Positions 25,077 through 37,607 of a DNA stretch of 64,000 nucleotides are shown in pieces. The first letter of the stretch is position 1. Each line of letters starts with the position of its first letter. Below the pieces are notes generated by a model. It searched no databases. It was not told the origin of the DNA and saw nothing but the letters and a program-made list of their open reading frames with translations. The position numbers and the translations under genes are program-made. The stretch lies in assembly GCF_018687715.1 (NCBI RefSeq), contig NC_056765.1:30650254-30714253 (forward strand), read 5' to 3'. Origin of the DNA: Carya illinoinensis. Taxonomy: Eukaryota > Streptophyta > Magnoliopsida > Fagales > Juglandaceae.

Positions 25077-26779
25077 ATGAAATCAAAAGGAGGTGATGAT
25101 TTCATTAGTAGAAAAAGTACTTCTGTGAGCTTGTAAAACTTGTAGATGTCATCTACATATTCTACTGCTGCCAAATCATTATTTACATCTCCTGCATCGA
25201 TATTCACAATCAGACTTTCCGGCTTAAGCACAACTCCACAAGCAGCCTGAGGGAAATTAAGAATGGTACATTATTAAAACAAGCCAAGAAAATTTCAAAC
25301 ATGCTAGGACAAACGGCCAATCTACCTTGCTTCGAGCAGTGAGGATTGCAGTAAGAGTCTTGATTTCCTTCCTTGAGGACCTTTCTCTTGTCTTTCTTCC
25401 ATTGAGAGGTTTAACCTTTTCATCTTCATCGAAACTAACCACAGCTTTAGTCTCGGGTTTAGGCCTATCAATTGCATGCTTTTGAGCTTCCTCAACCTTT
25501 TTAGGGCCGCTCTTTCTTTGAATAGCTACCTTATCATCCATAACTGGTACAACTGGGTTCTGCAATAATACATGATTCAGTGCATCGAGTATGTGCATTT
25601 CCAGTTTAAAGTATTCATTCATAGTGAAATGAGAGTTGCCAAGGTCCACTACCTTCTTCTTCTCAGCTTCGGCTTGTGCATTTTTCAATAGTTGTGCGTG
25701 GAAACCCCTGCAAGGGCCAAAACTCCCAATGTGAGTGTGTTTGTGTGGGTGGGTTTTTTTTTTGTTTTTGTTGGGGGGGGAGGGAGAGATACCTTGTAAT
25801 GGGGCGCGAAATTTGCTTGCCATCTGCAATAGGAAACACCTCTAGATTACCAATGTCTCCAAGAACTCTCCGATTCCTTCTTTGTCCTTGCTCATTATTC
25901 ACCTTACCTCCCCCTAACAAACAAGAAAATCTTGGATTTCAACTGGATGCATTGGAGATGTGCAAACAAGATAAAAAAAAAAATAAGAGGCCCCAGAAAA
26001 CGTGAAGTGTGAAACAAGTAGATTGAAACAATAGGAACTTGGAAATCAAATCCCGAAATGTATTTACACAAAGCAAAGGAACTGTGAAGTTTTTCTATAC
26101 AGACAGAGCCCACACAACCAATCCAAGTTGATCCACAAATATCATGGAATAAATGAATAGAGAAGTACCCATAAAACCATTCCATCCGGATTTCAATAAT
26201 ATAATTAAAGAAGTGGAAGATCCTCATGCAAATTAATCACCCTACCCAGATGATCAGAACTAGTTGAGACGGATATATTAGAAGGACCCAAAACCCAGAA
26301 AATATCATCAACTGATGCGAACCGCAGTTCCAAGTCTGCATAAATCATCGTCACCCATGAACTTGAAGAAACAAACAACATGAAAGAAGTACGAAAAAGA
26401 TACTCTTGCTCCAGTTACCCAGTATTTAAAGGACGTTTTAGACGCCTTATTAAATCCAGATGAAAATCACACAAATGTTTATAAAAATGATCATCCAGAA
26501 AAACCAAATCTATGTTACTCAAAAATTACACAATCAACCAAGTAAACCCACATAACTTTATAAAGAAGTGATTTATAAGAGCGAGACCCATTTCAATATT
26601 GAATAAATTGAAGAAAGAAAATTCGAAGCTATTGGGTCCAAACAAAGACCAATCAAGAAAACCAACATGATTTTCATAGAAGAAATGAGTAGAACTTGCC
26701 CAAAAAGGAAATCGGTTTTTAAATTAAAGGCAATGGCAAAACCTCTGGGTTTCGGCGGAAGATCGGCTCTAGCTTCCAT
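23772..26779 (-). CDS. CYCB1: G2/mitotic-specific cyclin, B1 type
   Basis: Exons on the minus strand: 26779-26743, 25913-25793, 25707-25653, 25559-25326, 25246-25121, 24990-24742, 24641-24480, 24382-24201, 23916-23772. Joined length is 1311 nt (436 residues plus TGA), usual for plant CYCB1. It activates CDKs at G2/M. A destruction box RRVLGDIGN (residues 27-35) marks it for APC/C degradation. The cyclin box contains [26 protein letters not shown] and [27 protein letters not shown]. Two oddities were noted. Where B1 cyclins read KYEE-IWAPE-VND, this gene reads [12 protein letters not shown] across an intron, with length preserved. The 93-bp intron 25652-25560 has no stop and is a multiple of three, so its retention would add 31 residues. 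Two MSA boxes precede the gene. It could be a diverged or weakening paralog. Confidence 0.9.
25029..25075. repeat. (GA)n microsatellite in a cyclin intron
   Basis: About 47 bp of perfect GA repeat inside the intron between the exons ending at 25121 and starting at 24990. Such tracts vary in length and would be a natural marker. Confidence 0.95.
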
Positions 26780-26905
26780 CGCTTCTTGGTGATTTCGTCT
26801 GAAAAATTGATCTGGGTTTGCTCTTTCTCTGTATTGCTGGTTAGTGCATAGTTGCTTGCTTTCTCATAGGCCTGATAAGGAAGCCGCCGAATCGACGCAA
26901 TAAAC

Positions 26906-26948
26906 CCCAACGGTCATATTCTCTTTAATTTGAAAGCTGACCGTTGGA
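26906..26948 (-). promoter_or_regulatory. Pair of MSA (mitosis-specific activator) boxes
   Basis: CCCAACGGTCA at 26906-26916 (plus strand) and TCCAACGGTCA at 26948-26938 (minus strand) both fit the MSA consensus YCYAACGGYYA without mismatch. They point in opposite directions about 130-170 bp upstream of the cyclin ATG. MSA boxes bind three-repeat MYB proteins and drive G2/M transcription of plant B-type cyclins. Confidence 0.88.
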
Positions 26949-28080
26949 TTTTCTAAGATGATCCCACGGCGCAGAAGATCATCCAAGGGATTAGGGTTAC
27001 GAGAAGAATCTCAAATACACAAATTTTATTGTACAGGTCTCAAATTATACAATTTATAGCTTTGAATTTAGCTAATAATAAGCCCCCAAGGGTTAAAAAA
27101 AAAAAATCATTTATTTTCATGGAATTTACTTTTTTTTCAAAATGCCTGCTGAAGACCTAAAATTTATAGCTAGCATTATTTCATAAAAATTCATGATCCA
27201 GTAGATAGTCATAATTAATACAGTCCTTGGAAAAACACTCCTTCAAGATTTGAAGATATCATAAAGTTGGTTTTTGAATTTACTTTCACACTAAATTATT
27301 AGCCTTTTTGTGCTTTTGCCATCAACAACTTCAACAACGCATTATGTGAAAATAATCAACAATTAAAAAAAAAAAAAAAAAAAAAGAAACTACAAATATA
27401 GTTTAAAATATATAAAATCCTTAATTTTTCATCTTATTTCTAAGTTCTAACCACCTACCAACACTATTACCTTTGACGATAATTAGCCAAAATATTATTA
27501 AGTTTTGTGAATCTTCCTGAAACTTGGAATATTAGGCTAAAAAAAACAAACTCTACGATCAAACGCACAATGAACCCATGAACACCTAAATCAAAAGCAG
27601 CAAGAAATCCGATATTTCTTTCTAGACAAACACCAAAGTCCCCAAAAATAAAAATAAAAAAATAAATAAAATCTACCAAAATCTTGAATATTTATTTTGT
27701 ACTCTTAAATATTTTTTTTTTCAAGTATTGGTCTCTAGTACTTGTAACGTTGGAAGAAGTAATCGATTTCTTGTACTTTCAGCGGCGAGAAAAAATTCAG
27801 AGAGCTTTTCAGAGCTAAACAGCCGAAATATAAACAAGATTAGGTGTAAAGATTCAGAAAACAGAAAGCGCAACAATTTGCTTGATCACAAATATAAATT
27901 ACTTGAATTAGCACTAGATTGATCAATACAAACACGTAGAGAGCTAAACAAACAAACCAACGGAATTCATCAAAAGGCGGAAAGATTTCTAATTAGGCAT
28001 TAGAAATCCGCAGATTTACATATCTAGATAAGAGAAACAGATACCCAGATTTAAAACATCTTAAAATGCAAGTAATTTCT
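26949..28080. other. Spacer between cyclin promoter and second H3 gene
   Basis: AT-rich DNA with a poly-A run near 27364-27384 and H3 3' untranslated sequence at the right edge. No other gene is seen. Confidence 0.5.
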
Positions 28081-28740
<660 letters not shown>

Positions 28741-29328
28741 ACGATCTGTGGCAGTGCGCAACTACCCAATACGCTTTATTTTTTAAAAGTTTCGGTGAGA
28801 TCTAAAGATGGATGGGGTGTTTCAACTTTCATAGTTACCTCAAATTTGACCAGAAAATTTTCAGCATTTCTGTTTGAAATCTAAAAATTTAATTTTATTG
28901 AGTATTATTCATTATAAAATATTTATCCTTCTTATTTTTAACGCCTATGTGTTTTTTATTACTCTAATTCCAAAGTTGTAGCAAAATTCCAAAAAATCCT
29001 AATTCATTCTTTTATCAAATTTATTTTTTAATAAAAAAAATCACTGAGACATTATTTGGTTACATAGATGAGATGAAATAAAAATTGAAAGTTGAATAAA
29101 ATATTATTATATATAATTTTTTAACATTATTTTTATTTTAAGATTTGAAAAAATTGAATTGTTTATTGTATTTTTTATGAAAGTTTGAAAAGGTTATAAT
29201 GATTAAATGAGATGATTTATACAACTAAATAAGGCATAAACCTTTAAGAGAGAATGTGTTATGCAATCCTATTGGTATATTTTATTTTTTGAAAAGAATA
29301 AATAAACTTGCTCTAAGATGAATTGAAA
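28741..29328. other. AT-rich spacer with a Tourist-like MITE
   Basis: Between about 29050 and 29236 lies a copy of the MITE family (TTATTTGGTTACATAGATGAGATG...ATGAGATGATTTATACAACTAAATAAGGC). Nothing else is recognised. Confidence 0.55.
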
Positions 29329-30014
29329 TAAGGGTGGTAATATATGACATAACTTGTGAACTCAATATAAACACGACGCGAAACTAACAAATTTGGATTT
29401 GATGTTCAAGTCAAACGGGTTCACCCGTTAAGACAATATTTATAAATGGATTAATAACATGTCAATATGCTTAATACGAAATCAACATGTTTGAAATTTA
29501 TTTCAAAATTAAAATTTTATTATTGTTAAATTTTTATATTGGTATTTCTCAAAATGTTTATATTTTTATTGTTTTTATTTTTTGAATTGTAATTTTCGAT
29601 ATATGCTTATATTTGTTATTGCATAGTTTGTAATATTGGTTTTATTATATGTTAAAATTTGAAAAAATATTTATATATATATATATATTTTTAAGGCATT
29701 GTGATTATTAATAAATATAGATTTTAGCTTTTATGTTAAATTATATTAATCATGTCAAATGATTTATGCGTTTTTTTTTTTTAATAATAAGAAACTTCAT
29801 TCAAAAAATCAAATATTATATTTACAAATGAGAATGATCAAGCAAAATATTGAGATAGATAAGAAGGAATAGATCCCATACATATCTCCAAATCTGAAAC
29901 TGACCATGCATGCTTCGCGAGATAGTGAGCAACTTGATTACCACCTCTAAGCACATGTTAACCTTAATAGTCTTCAAAATGGCTGAGCAGACTTCTAACT
30001 TCCTTCAATAGGTT

Positions 30015-30551
30015 ACCTTGAATTGATAATGAATCTTCATTAGTAGATAAGGCTTTCAGCATGAGTAAACTATCACTCTCAAGCACAATTTTGGAAAGCC
30101 CCAAATGTAAACTAAATTGAAGGCCTCGTAACATGGCTAGTAATTCAACTAACTCTGGTTCATTAAGCTCATGCTCAGCTTTACTCACAGTGACAAGTAC
30201 TTTTCCTTTCTCATTCGTAAGCACAACACCCACCCCAACTTTTCGAAGATCAAAAAATAAAGCAACATTGACATTAAGCTTGCAAAAACCTGGTGGAGGA
30301 CCATGTCAACAGTCCACTTTCTGCAGAGAATAGCTTGGTTCTATATTTGTTGGGGGAACAGGCTTTTGCAAGCTAATTGCATAATTTGTAGTATGCAAAG
30401 GGTTCAGTAGGGAATGCTCAATAGTCCACTTGTTATGCCTATACTAGAATGACCATGTAATTAAGGTCCCCTCTGTGTAACAAAGACACAATTGCATCAG
30501 TAACTATACTAAGTGCTGGTAGATCTGGTAAAACAGGCAATAGGTTCAACC
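30015..30551 (-). repeat. 537-bp LINE segment duplicated at 32909-33445
   Basis: Starts ACCTTGAATTG and ends CCATGCA in both copies. The first about 390 bp differ at roughly 6 percent of sites and the rest at about 1-2 percent. This left copy is uninterrupted at the point where the copia LTR abuts the right copy, so it keeps the empty-site form. It includes RNase H coding of the LINE. Confidence 0.88.
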
Positions 30552-32358
30552 ATGCATCTGCCTAGAAAGTGGGTGGTAGTCCAACGTGCAATCTCATGCT
30601 TCTAGCACACTCATTAATGGTTCTATTTATACGCTCAGCAACTCTATTTTGCTGTGGTGTCCCAGGAATGGTCTTCTCCATTCTAATACCCAGAGTTGCA
30701 CAATACTTCTTGAACCCACCATTGACATACTCACCACCATTGTCAAACCTCAAACATTTCAGTTTCAAGCTTGTCTTAGTCTCAACCATGGCTTTCCAAA
30801 TTTTGAACACATTAAATACATCAGATTTATGCTTCAAAAAATAAACACATACATTCCTACTATGGTCATCAATGAACGTAACATAGTAGCGAGAACCTCC
30901 AAGAGATGCCACTGGGGAAGGACCCCACACATCTGTGTGCAGAAGATCCAGTCTTCCTGTCTTAGGCGTCCTGCCACTTTTGCAAGAAGCTGACCTTCTT
31001 TTGTTTTCCCATAACACAACTCTCACACATATTGAGATCAACTGACTTCAGTTCTGGTAGCTTGCCTCTAGACAGAAGTTCTTTTATACCCTTATGACTC
31101 ATATGGCCAAACCTGCAATGCCACAAATCTGTTGTGCTCTCTGTAACGGTAGTAGTAATAGTGTCAATCAAACCAGTAGTCATATATAGTGTACCAGTTT
31201 TCTTACCTCGAGCCAGTACCAATGCCCCTTTTGTGACCTTCCAGGTGCTATCTGAGAATACCACTAAATGACCACACTCATCGAGCTGCTCAATAGAAAT
31301 GAGGTTTTTCTTCAACTCAGGAATGTGCCTGACCTTTTGCAAGGTCCATTTGTTCTTGCCAGGGAGTGCAATATCAATGTCTCTCATCCCCACTACGTTC
31401 AAAGTCTCTCCATCAGACAAATACACTTTCCCAAAATCACCTGCAACATAGTTCCGCATTAGCTCCCGGTGGGAAGATGTATAGAAGGAAGCCCCTGAAT
31501 CTAGTATCCAGTGATCAACTGGACTATGAACTGCAAGCAATAGTGCATCCTGTACTTCTTCAGTTACCACATTAGCACTATCATTTTCTGTCTTCTTAGG
31601 GTTTTTGCAGTTCTTCTTTATGTGGCCAGCTTTGCCACAATTCCAGCAAGCTGCCTGTTGACCAGGCATCGACTTGCTCTTGCCCCTGTATTTTGATTTT
31701 GATCTTCCTCTGTTTGAGTTCCTATCGTGTGATCTCCCTCAAGAGTTAACATTTAGAGCTGAACTCAAACCCGAGGTTTCGCCTGAATCTTTCCTGCGCA
31801 CCTCATCAGCCAAAATCAAATCACGAATATCATCATATTTCAATTTAGATTTACCAGTAGAATTACTAACAGCCATTCTCATGGCTTCCCAACTATTTGG
31901 CAATGAAGTCAATAGTATCAGTGCACGTATCTCATCATCAAATTCAATTTCAACAGACGACAATTGATTTGTGATAGTATTAAAATCATTCAGATGTTGT
32001 GCAATAGACGTACCATCTGCTATTTTCAAATTGAATAACTTTTTCATCAAATGTACCTTGTTATTCGCTGACGACTTTTCATACATACTTGACAAAGCCG
32101 CCATGAGATCCGCAGTCGTCTTCTCCTTGATGACGTTGTGTGCAACGGATCTCAACAGGGTTAATTGAATGTCCACCAGAACCTGTCAATCCAATAGGTT
32201 CCAATTAGCATCATCCATCTTTTCCGGTTGCTTTCCCAAAGTGGAAGATGAAGTTTCTTCCCATAGAGGTAGTCCTCTATCTGCATCCTCCAGTATCCAA
32301 AATCTGTGCCATCAAACTTCTCGATCCCCGATGTCTTCAATTCATCTCCAGCCGTCAT
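30552..32358 (-). pseudogene. Copia 2 gag-protease-integrase fragment
   Basis: The ATG at 32358 begins MTAGDELKTSGIEKFDGTDF, a typical copia Gag start. Gag continues at 32176-31739 in another frame, then zinc knuckle CWNCGKAGHIKKNC and protease WILDSGASF (31669-30962). Integrase follows, with HCRFGHMSHKG and CESCVMGKQ before a frame change near 31000, then DDHSRNVCVYF and FDNGGEY, where the catalytic Asp of the DNGGEY motif is kept. It ends with a TAG in place of Trp. At least three lesions and a 3' deletion make it nonfunctional. Confidence 0.88.
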
Positions 32359-32380
32359 TTTTTCTCAGACCCAAACCTTG

Positions 32381-32393
32381 GCTCTTGATACCA
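32381..32393 (-). other. Primer-binding site of copia 2
   Basis: Reverse complement reads TGGTATCAAGAGC, two bases from the LTR end. It matches initiator tRNA-Met with one extra base. Confidence 0.8.
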
Positions 32394-32395
32394 AT

Positions 32396-32908
32396 TGTTG
32401 TGAAAAAACAATGACAATGAATTGAAAAAAAAAAATGGAACGAGAAAACAATCACACACGACACAAGATTTACGTGGTTCAGCAAATCGCCTACGTCCAC
32501 GGGAGCTCCAGAGGATTTTATTATTGAGGAATATCACACTACAATGATGGATCACTCACTGTACATCCACAATATTTCTACAGTACGGCCATATGACATA
32601 ATAATCATATATATAGTCCAACGGCGGAAAAAACCTTAGAGATGTGTAAAATGCATGTTCGCTCGAGCGGCGTATCGAGCGCGCGTCGAGCGAACTTCCG
32701 CTTGAGCTCACTGTCGAGCTGACATCGAGCATCCAACTCTGCCTAACTTCGTTCGAGCGGCCAATGCCTCCGCTCAAGCGAAACTTCCTTCGGCGTCTGC
32801 TCAAGCTCACTGTCGAGCTAACATCGAGCGTTCGAATCTGTCTGACTTCGCTCGAACGGCCAATGCCTCCGCTCGAGCGGTGTGGACCAGACTCCACAGT
32901 ACTCAACA
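32396..32908 (-). repeat. LTR of copia 2 with GC-rich CGAGC repeats
   Basis: 513 bp, TGTTG...CAACA ends. Its 32655-32885 part holds many CTCGAGCG/CGAGC words and an internal repeat of about 100 bp (the segment with CTCACTGTCGAGCT occurs twice). This is a marked GC-rich island in AT-rich surroundings. Confidence 0.88.
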
Positions 32909-34438
32909 ACCTTGAATTGATAATGAATCTTCATTAGTAGATAAGGCTTTCACCATGAGTAAACTATCACTCTCAAGCATAATTTTGGAAAGCCCTAAAT
33001 GCAAACTAAATTGAAGGCCTCGTAACATGGCTAGTAATTCAACTATCTCTGGTTCATTAAGCTCATGCTCAGCTTTACTCATAGCGATGAGTATTTTTCC
33101 TTTCTCATTCGTAAGCACAACACCCACCCCAACTTTTCGAAGATTAAAAAATAAAGCAACATTGACATTAAGCTTGCAAAAACCTGATGGAGGAGCATGC
33201 CAATAGCCCACTTTCTGCAGAGAATAGCTTGGTTCTATATTTGTTGGGAGAATATGTTTTTGCAAGCTAATGGCATAATTTGTAGTATGCAAAGGGTTCA
33301 GTAGGGAATGCTCAATAGTCCACTTGTTATGCCTATACTAGAATGACCATGTAATTAAGGTCCCCTCTGTGTAACAAAGACACAATTGCATCAGTAACTG
33401 TACTAAGTGCTGGTAGATTTGTTAAAACAGGCAATAGGTTCAACCATGCAGCTTTACTATCGAGGCATTGTAACACAGCATGAGATACATCCTCAACAAG
33501 ATTATTGTAGAAATTACATGCAGCATTTTCCTAAAATTTTTCGCTTAAACATATTATGTTTTGATGGAAGGCTTTCCTTACAAACTCTCCACGCAAACAC
33601 TTTAACTTTGTTGGGAACCCTCATTTGCCAAATGGATTTCCACATTTTCTGCTCTTCTTTGGCATTTGAACTCTCAGCAATATCATGGTTAAGTTGAGAG
33701 ATGAAAAACCTGTAGCCAGTTTGAACATTGAAGACCCGACTCTTCTCATGTTGCCACATTCACACATCTTCATGTTGACCTAGACTTTGGAGAAATTTCA
33801 TAATATTTGAATCTGTTTTTGGATTAAAGAGAGCTCTTACTCTTGAGCCATCCCACCAACTTGTCTCAATATCTATCAAAGAAGCTACCCTTACTGAAAG
33901 GTCCCTCTCTGCATTACCAAATTCCTCCATTAGTAAAGATTGGTGACCAGGAATCCATATATCTTGCCATATTCGAGCAATAGCCTCATTCCCAATCCTC
34001 CATCGACAACCTTTCAACAACAAATTCCTAACTTACCAGATTCCTTTCCACGTAAAAAGAGGAGTTATGGCCCACTTAAGCCTCAATAAAAGAGGAATTA
34101 GGAAAATACTTAGCTTTAAACAGTTTATGGACTAGAGTGTCTTCATGCTTAAGCACCCTCCAAGCCTATTTGACTAGCAGAGTTATGCGTTTTAGTTCAA
34201 TTGATTTAAATGAAACAAACAAGTTGAAATGAATCGTGTCGCGTTAATATATTTCTAATTAATTATTAAATGGGTCAAAACATGTTTCACGACACAACCC
34301 ACTATTTAAATGGATTTGTGGGTTTGAAAGTTTGACATGTTTAGATTAACGGGTTGGATTTAGGTTGACCTATATGGTCGAATATTCATGATTTGACACA
34401 ATACGAACATGACCTGAAAACATTTTTTGCCACCCCTA

Positions 34439-35575
34439 GGTTGAAAGCAAAGTTTAGATTTCATTTTGTTCTAATTAAAATTAAAATTGTTTTTAGTATT
34501 ATTCTTTGTAATTTTGACGTATAAATTGTGCAATTCATTTCTTTGTTCTGTTTATAAATCCCTACTTATTCCAACAATTTTGATAAGATTTTGCATTCCG
34601 ATCAGTAATGTGTCCATAGTAATGGATTTTTGTAAAAACTCAAACGCCTATTACCTTTGTATTCCAACGATTTATTTATGCCTTAAGCGTACAGCTTTTA
34701 TGCGATTGCTGTGAAGAAAAATGCCTGTTATCTTTATATTCCAATGGTTGGTGCGTAAAGGAATAAATTATGAGCATGTGGCGATGCAAATATGGTTGCC
34801 AAATGGGCTGCCAAGTAGCAATATTACCCATATCATCATATATATATATGACCTTTTTCTATTAGTTTAGGACGATTTTACATCTTATCATGATATTTCT
34901 TTAAGATCATGATCACCACTTTTGAATTTGAAATGGTTTTTTTTCTCTCGCTCTTTTTATTTTATTTTAAGAACACTTTATTGAAAACACTCTCATTTAA
35001 AGTGAAGGAATATAAATTATTACATTTTCTTTTCTTCGGACCTTACATTTTCATCTTTCTTTGTTTTCTAGGAAAAAATTGATACGGTACGAAGATCAAG
35101 TTAAAGTTCAAAGCATGGGAAACCTAGAAATTATTACTTGCTAGGACTTTACATATATAATGGGATTCAAACCGATGCATGTTTGAAAACATACGACAGT
35201 GTGCAGCCCACTGATATCATTGCTTGCGACATGAAACCAAAAAGCATTCTAAAGAGCATGGAAAGCAATGATTCAGAGGATTTTGTGTTGGCAGTACAGT
35301 GAAATATAGTGGAACTAATTAAAGTACTCACCCTGATCGTGTTGACAAATGGTTGCTTTTGGAAACTTTGGCCATTTTGGTGAACTTGAGCTTTGGCTAC
35401 ATTACAGTAAAAAGCAACTCTTTTTCTTTGACAACAGAGAAAAAAAGATCATTAATTTGGATACCCATATGTTAACCTCTCTTCTTCATTTTGGGTTTCA
35501 TATGTTCTGAACTTTGTATCATAGTTACTGTTTTCTTTTGGTTTTACATGAATTGCCGTGTTCTGTCCTGGGTTC
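34439..35575. other. Spacer and IRKI promoter/5' region
   Basis: AT-rich, with a short (AT)n near 34840. No coding sequence or clear repeat is recognised. Confidence 0.5.
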
Positions 35576-37607
35576 ATGGCTGGTGCTACTACTGCCTCCC
35601 AGATCTTTGAGAACCATAACATCAGCAGCAGCAGCAACACCGACCATGAAATCAGCAAGCAAGAAATCCAAGCTGCCATTGCCAAAGTAGTGGAGCTGAG
35701 AGCTCTTCATGCTGCGTTAATGCAAGGGAATAGCCTCACCAATGTGAGATTCCCGTCTCCTTTCCCTGCTTCACTCCCTGGTACTCAGTTTTCGGCCAAA
35801 GATTACCCTGTTTTCACACCTACTGTGAGTATAAATCTTATTAATCTTGTCCACAAGTTTTTTTTTTCCTGTCGACTGCATCTTGTGTGGTTAATTTACT
35901 TTGGTATTTCTTTTTTGTTTTGAAGTTAAAAACAGTTTTTCAGATTTTGTCAACAATTTAAGTTGCTAGCTTTCGCCTGAAATAATATAAGTATCATCTT
36001 GTGTGTAACCCATGAAGAATTTCTCTACGTTCTTGAAAATTTACTTCGTTCAAGAATGATGTAGAGTTTCTTAATTTGGAATATATTGACAGAGCTATGA
36101 GGAGGAAACTCTGTCAGGGTATCAAGAAATTCAACTAGAAGAAGGAACATTATCAGAAAGTTGGGATGAGTACGGGCTTGAAAGAAATGACAACGAAACT
36201 TTTCTATCAGATTATAAGGAAAATTCATCCTCAAGAAAGGTATTGCCTTTTGGTTTGGCCAGTTTAGAATCCCATATTTGTCCAACTGAGGATTACAACT
36301 CTGTCACTGGTTCCTGTGCAAACCACACTGCTCTGCTTCAAACGTCACCCGGGAATGACTATTTCAAGTTAGGCAGAAGAAATGGTATGGGGTACTTCGA
36401 ATCGGTGTCAACCTGCAATAGGTGCAAGCCTGCAATTATCACTACTGAATCTAAAAATGCAACAAGGAAGAGCAAGAATTCTAATACTGTTTTCCCATTA
36501 AAATCACAACCGAAGAATCGGGGACGGGGAGTGATTGCATGGCTGTTTCCTAGGTTACAGAAGAAGCATAAGAACAAGAATTCCTCGAATCGAATAGAAT
36601 CCGAGGAAGTGTCCCGGATCTTTAAAGACCAGGGGATAGTGTCAATTGATATATTGAAGAAAGAGCTCATAGAAGCAAATGAAAATGGAGACGCGGCCTT
36701 AATGGAAGTTGCTGAGATGAAATCTTCAATGGTGGAGCTTAAACAGAAGCTAGAGTATTTGGAGACTTACTGTGAAGAGCTGAAGGAAGCTTTGAGACAA
36801 GCTACGCAGGCGAAGGATTCCCAAGTTCCTGAAAAGGTTGAAATTTTTGGTAATAGAGGGAAATCCTTAGATGGAAATGGAGAAAATTCAATGTCTGTGA
36901 GCAAGGAAGTAATGGAGGAAGGTTTCTTGCAGATGGTATTAGAAGCAAGATTGTCTGTAAGGCAATTCTGCAAGACCCTTGTTGGCCAGATTGAAGAAAC
37001 CGATCACAGTTTAATAAACAACTTGAATATGCTTCTTCAACCCTATGAACTGTCTTTGAATTCCATATACTCAGAGTCAGTGTCATACCATTTGGAAGCT
37101 TTCATAAACCAGGCATTCTACCAAGACTTCGAGAACTGTGTATATCAGAAGAATGGGACACCAAAGTTCTTAGATCCCAAACAAGATCGCCAAAAGCAAT
37201 TCTCATCATTTGTTGCACTGAAGAACCTAAGTTGGAATGAGGTATTGAGGAAGGGGACTAAGTATTACAGTGAAGAATTCAGTAAATTTTGTGACCAGAA
37301 AATGAGTTGCATTGTTGCCACGCTGAATTGGACAAGACCATGGCCTGAACAGCTGCTTCAAGCATTCTTTGTTGCAGCCAAGTGCATATGGTTGCTTCAT
37401 TTGCTTGCCTTTTCCTTCAACCCTCCATTGGGAATTTTAAGGGTTGAAGAGAATAAAAGCTTTGATCCCTATTACATGGAGGACATGTTCACGGAAAGGC
37501 AGAGGTCACACAGTCCTAGCAGTAGCCGAGTTAAGATCATGGTGATGCCAGGGTTTTATGTTCAAGAACGGATTCTGAGGTGTAAAGTTCTTTGTGGGTA
37601 TTGTTAA
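35576..37607 (+). CDS. IRKI: IRK-interacting protein (GIL1/DUF641 family)
   Basis: Two exons, 35576-35824 and 36093-37607, with GT/AG borders and phase 0, give 587 residues plus TAA. The start is the first ATG in frame (MAGATTASQIF). The N-terminal part has the DUF641 signature KQEIQAAIAKVVELRALHAA. A basic stretch (near RGRGVIAWLFPRLQKKHK) and a coiled coil (about residues 205-255) follow. The C-terminal domain reads FFVAAKCIWLLHLLAFSF, FDPYYMEDMF and VKIMVMPGFYVQ, typical of IRKI/GIL1 proteins. Arabidopsis IRKI was found as a partner of the receptor kinase IRK, and GIL1 acts in light-dependent gravitropism. A signalling scaffold role here is inferred from family. Its neighbours match the Arabidopsis locus. 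Confidence 0.92.

Larger units (their letters stand above)
30552..32908 (-). mobile_element. Truncated copia element 2 (LTR, gag, protease, part of integrase)
   Basis: On the minus strand it runs from an LTR (32908-32396) through a primer-binding site, gag and protease into integrase, then stops abruptly at 30552 inside the GLPPTFWADA region. Reverse transcriptase, RNase H and the second LTR are absent. The junction joins LINE sequence at a shared TGCA. It lies between the two copies of the 537-bp LINE duplication. Confidence 0.9.
29771..34182 (-). mobile_element. 5'-truncated LINE with nested copia element
   Basis: Bounded by the direct repeat TTATGCGTTT, at 29764-29773 and 34183-34192, with a T run at 29771-29782 that is the poly-A tail of a minus-strand LINE. 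Coding remnants on the minus strand are a GCRWRIGNEAIARIW block (34023-33760), a zf-RVT domain (33759-33514, PNKVKVFAWRVC) and an RNase H domain (33292-32909, then 30233-29964). The RNase H motif LESDSLL is kept, but KLNVD is changed to KLNVN, losing a catalytic Asp. The reverse transcriptase itself is missing. Confidence 0.8.
29329..34438. mobile_element. hAT-like nonautonomous element split by a LINE
   Basis: Left end TAAGGGTGGTAA at 29329 and right end, reversed, TAGGGGTGGCAA at 34438. The flanks AATTGAAA (29321-29328) and GGTTGAAA (34439-34446) agree at six of eight bases, as an aged 8-bp target duplication would. Both remaining arms (29329-29763 and 34190-34438) carry 'acacgac' and 'cgggtt' motifs also present in the element at 44950-45532. 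The rest is a LINE inserted later. Confidence 0.6.

Noticed and set aside
24986..25231. Ser-Leu repeat protein on the minus strand
   Set aside because: The repeat is the translated (GA)n intron microsatellite fused to a cyclin exon.
35558..35575. Earlier start for IRKI (MFCPGF...)
   Set aside because: The first codon is GTG. The ATG at 35576 gives the family's normal N-terminus.
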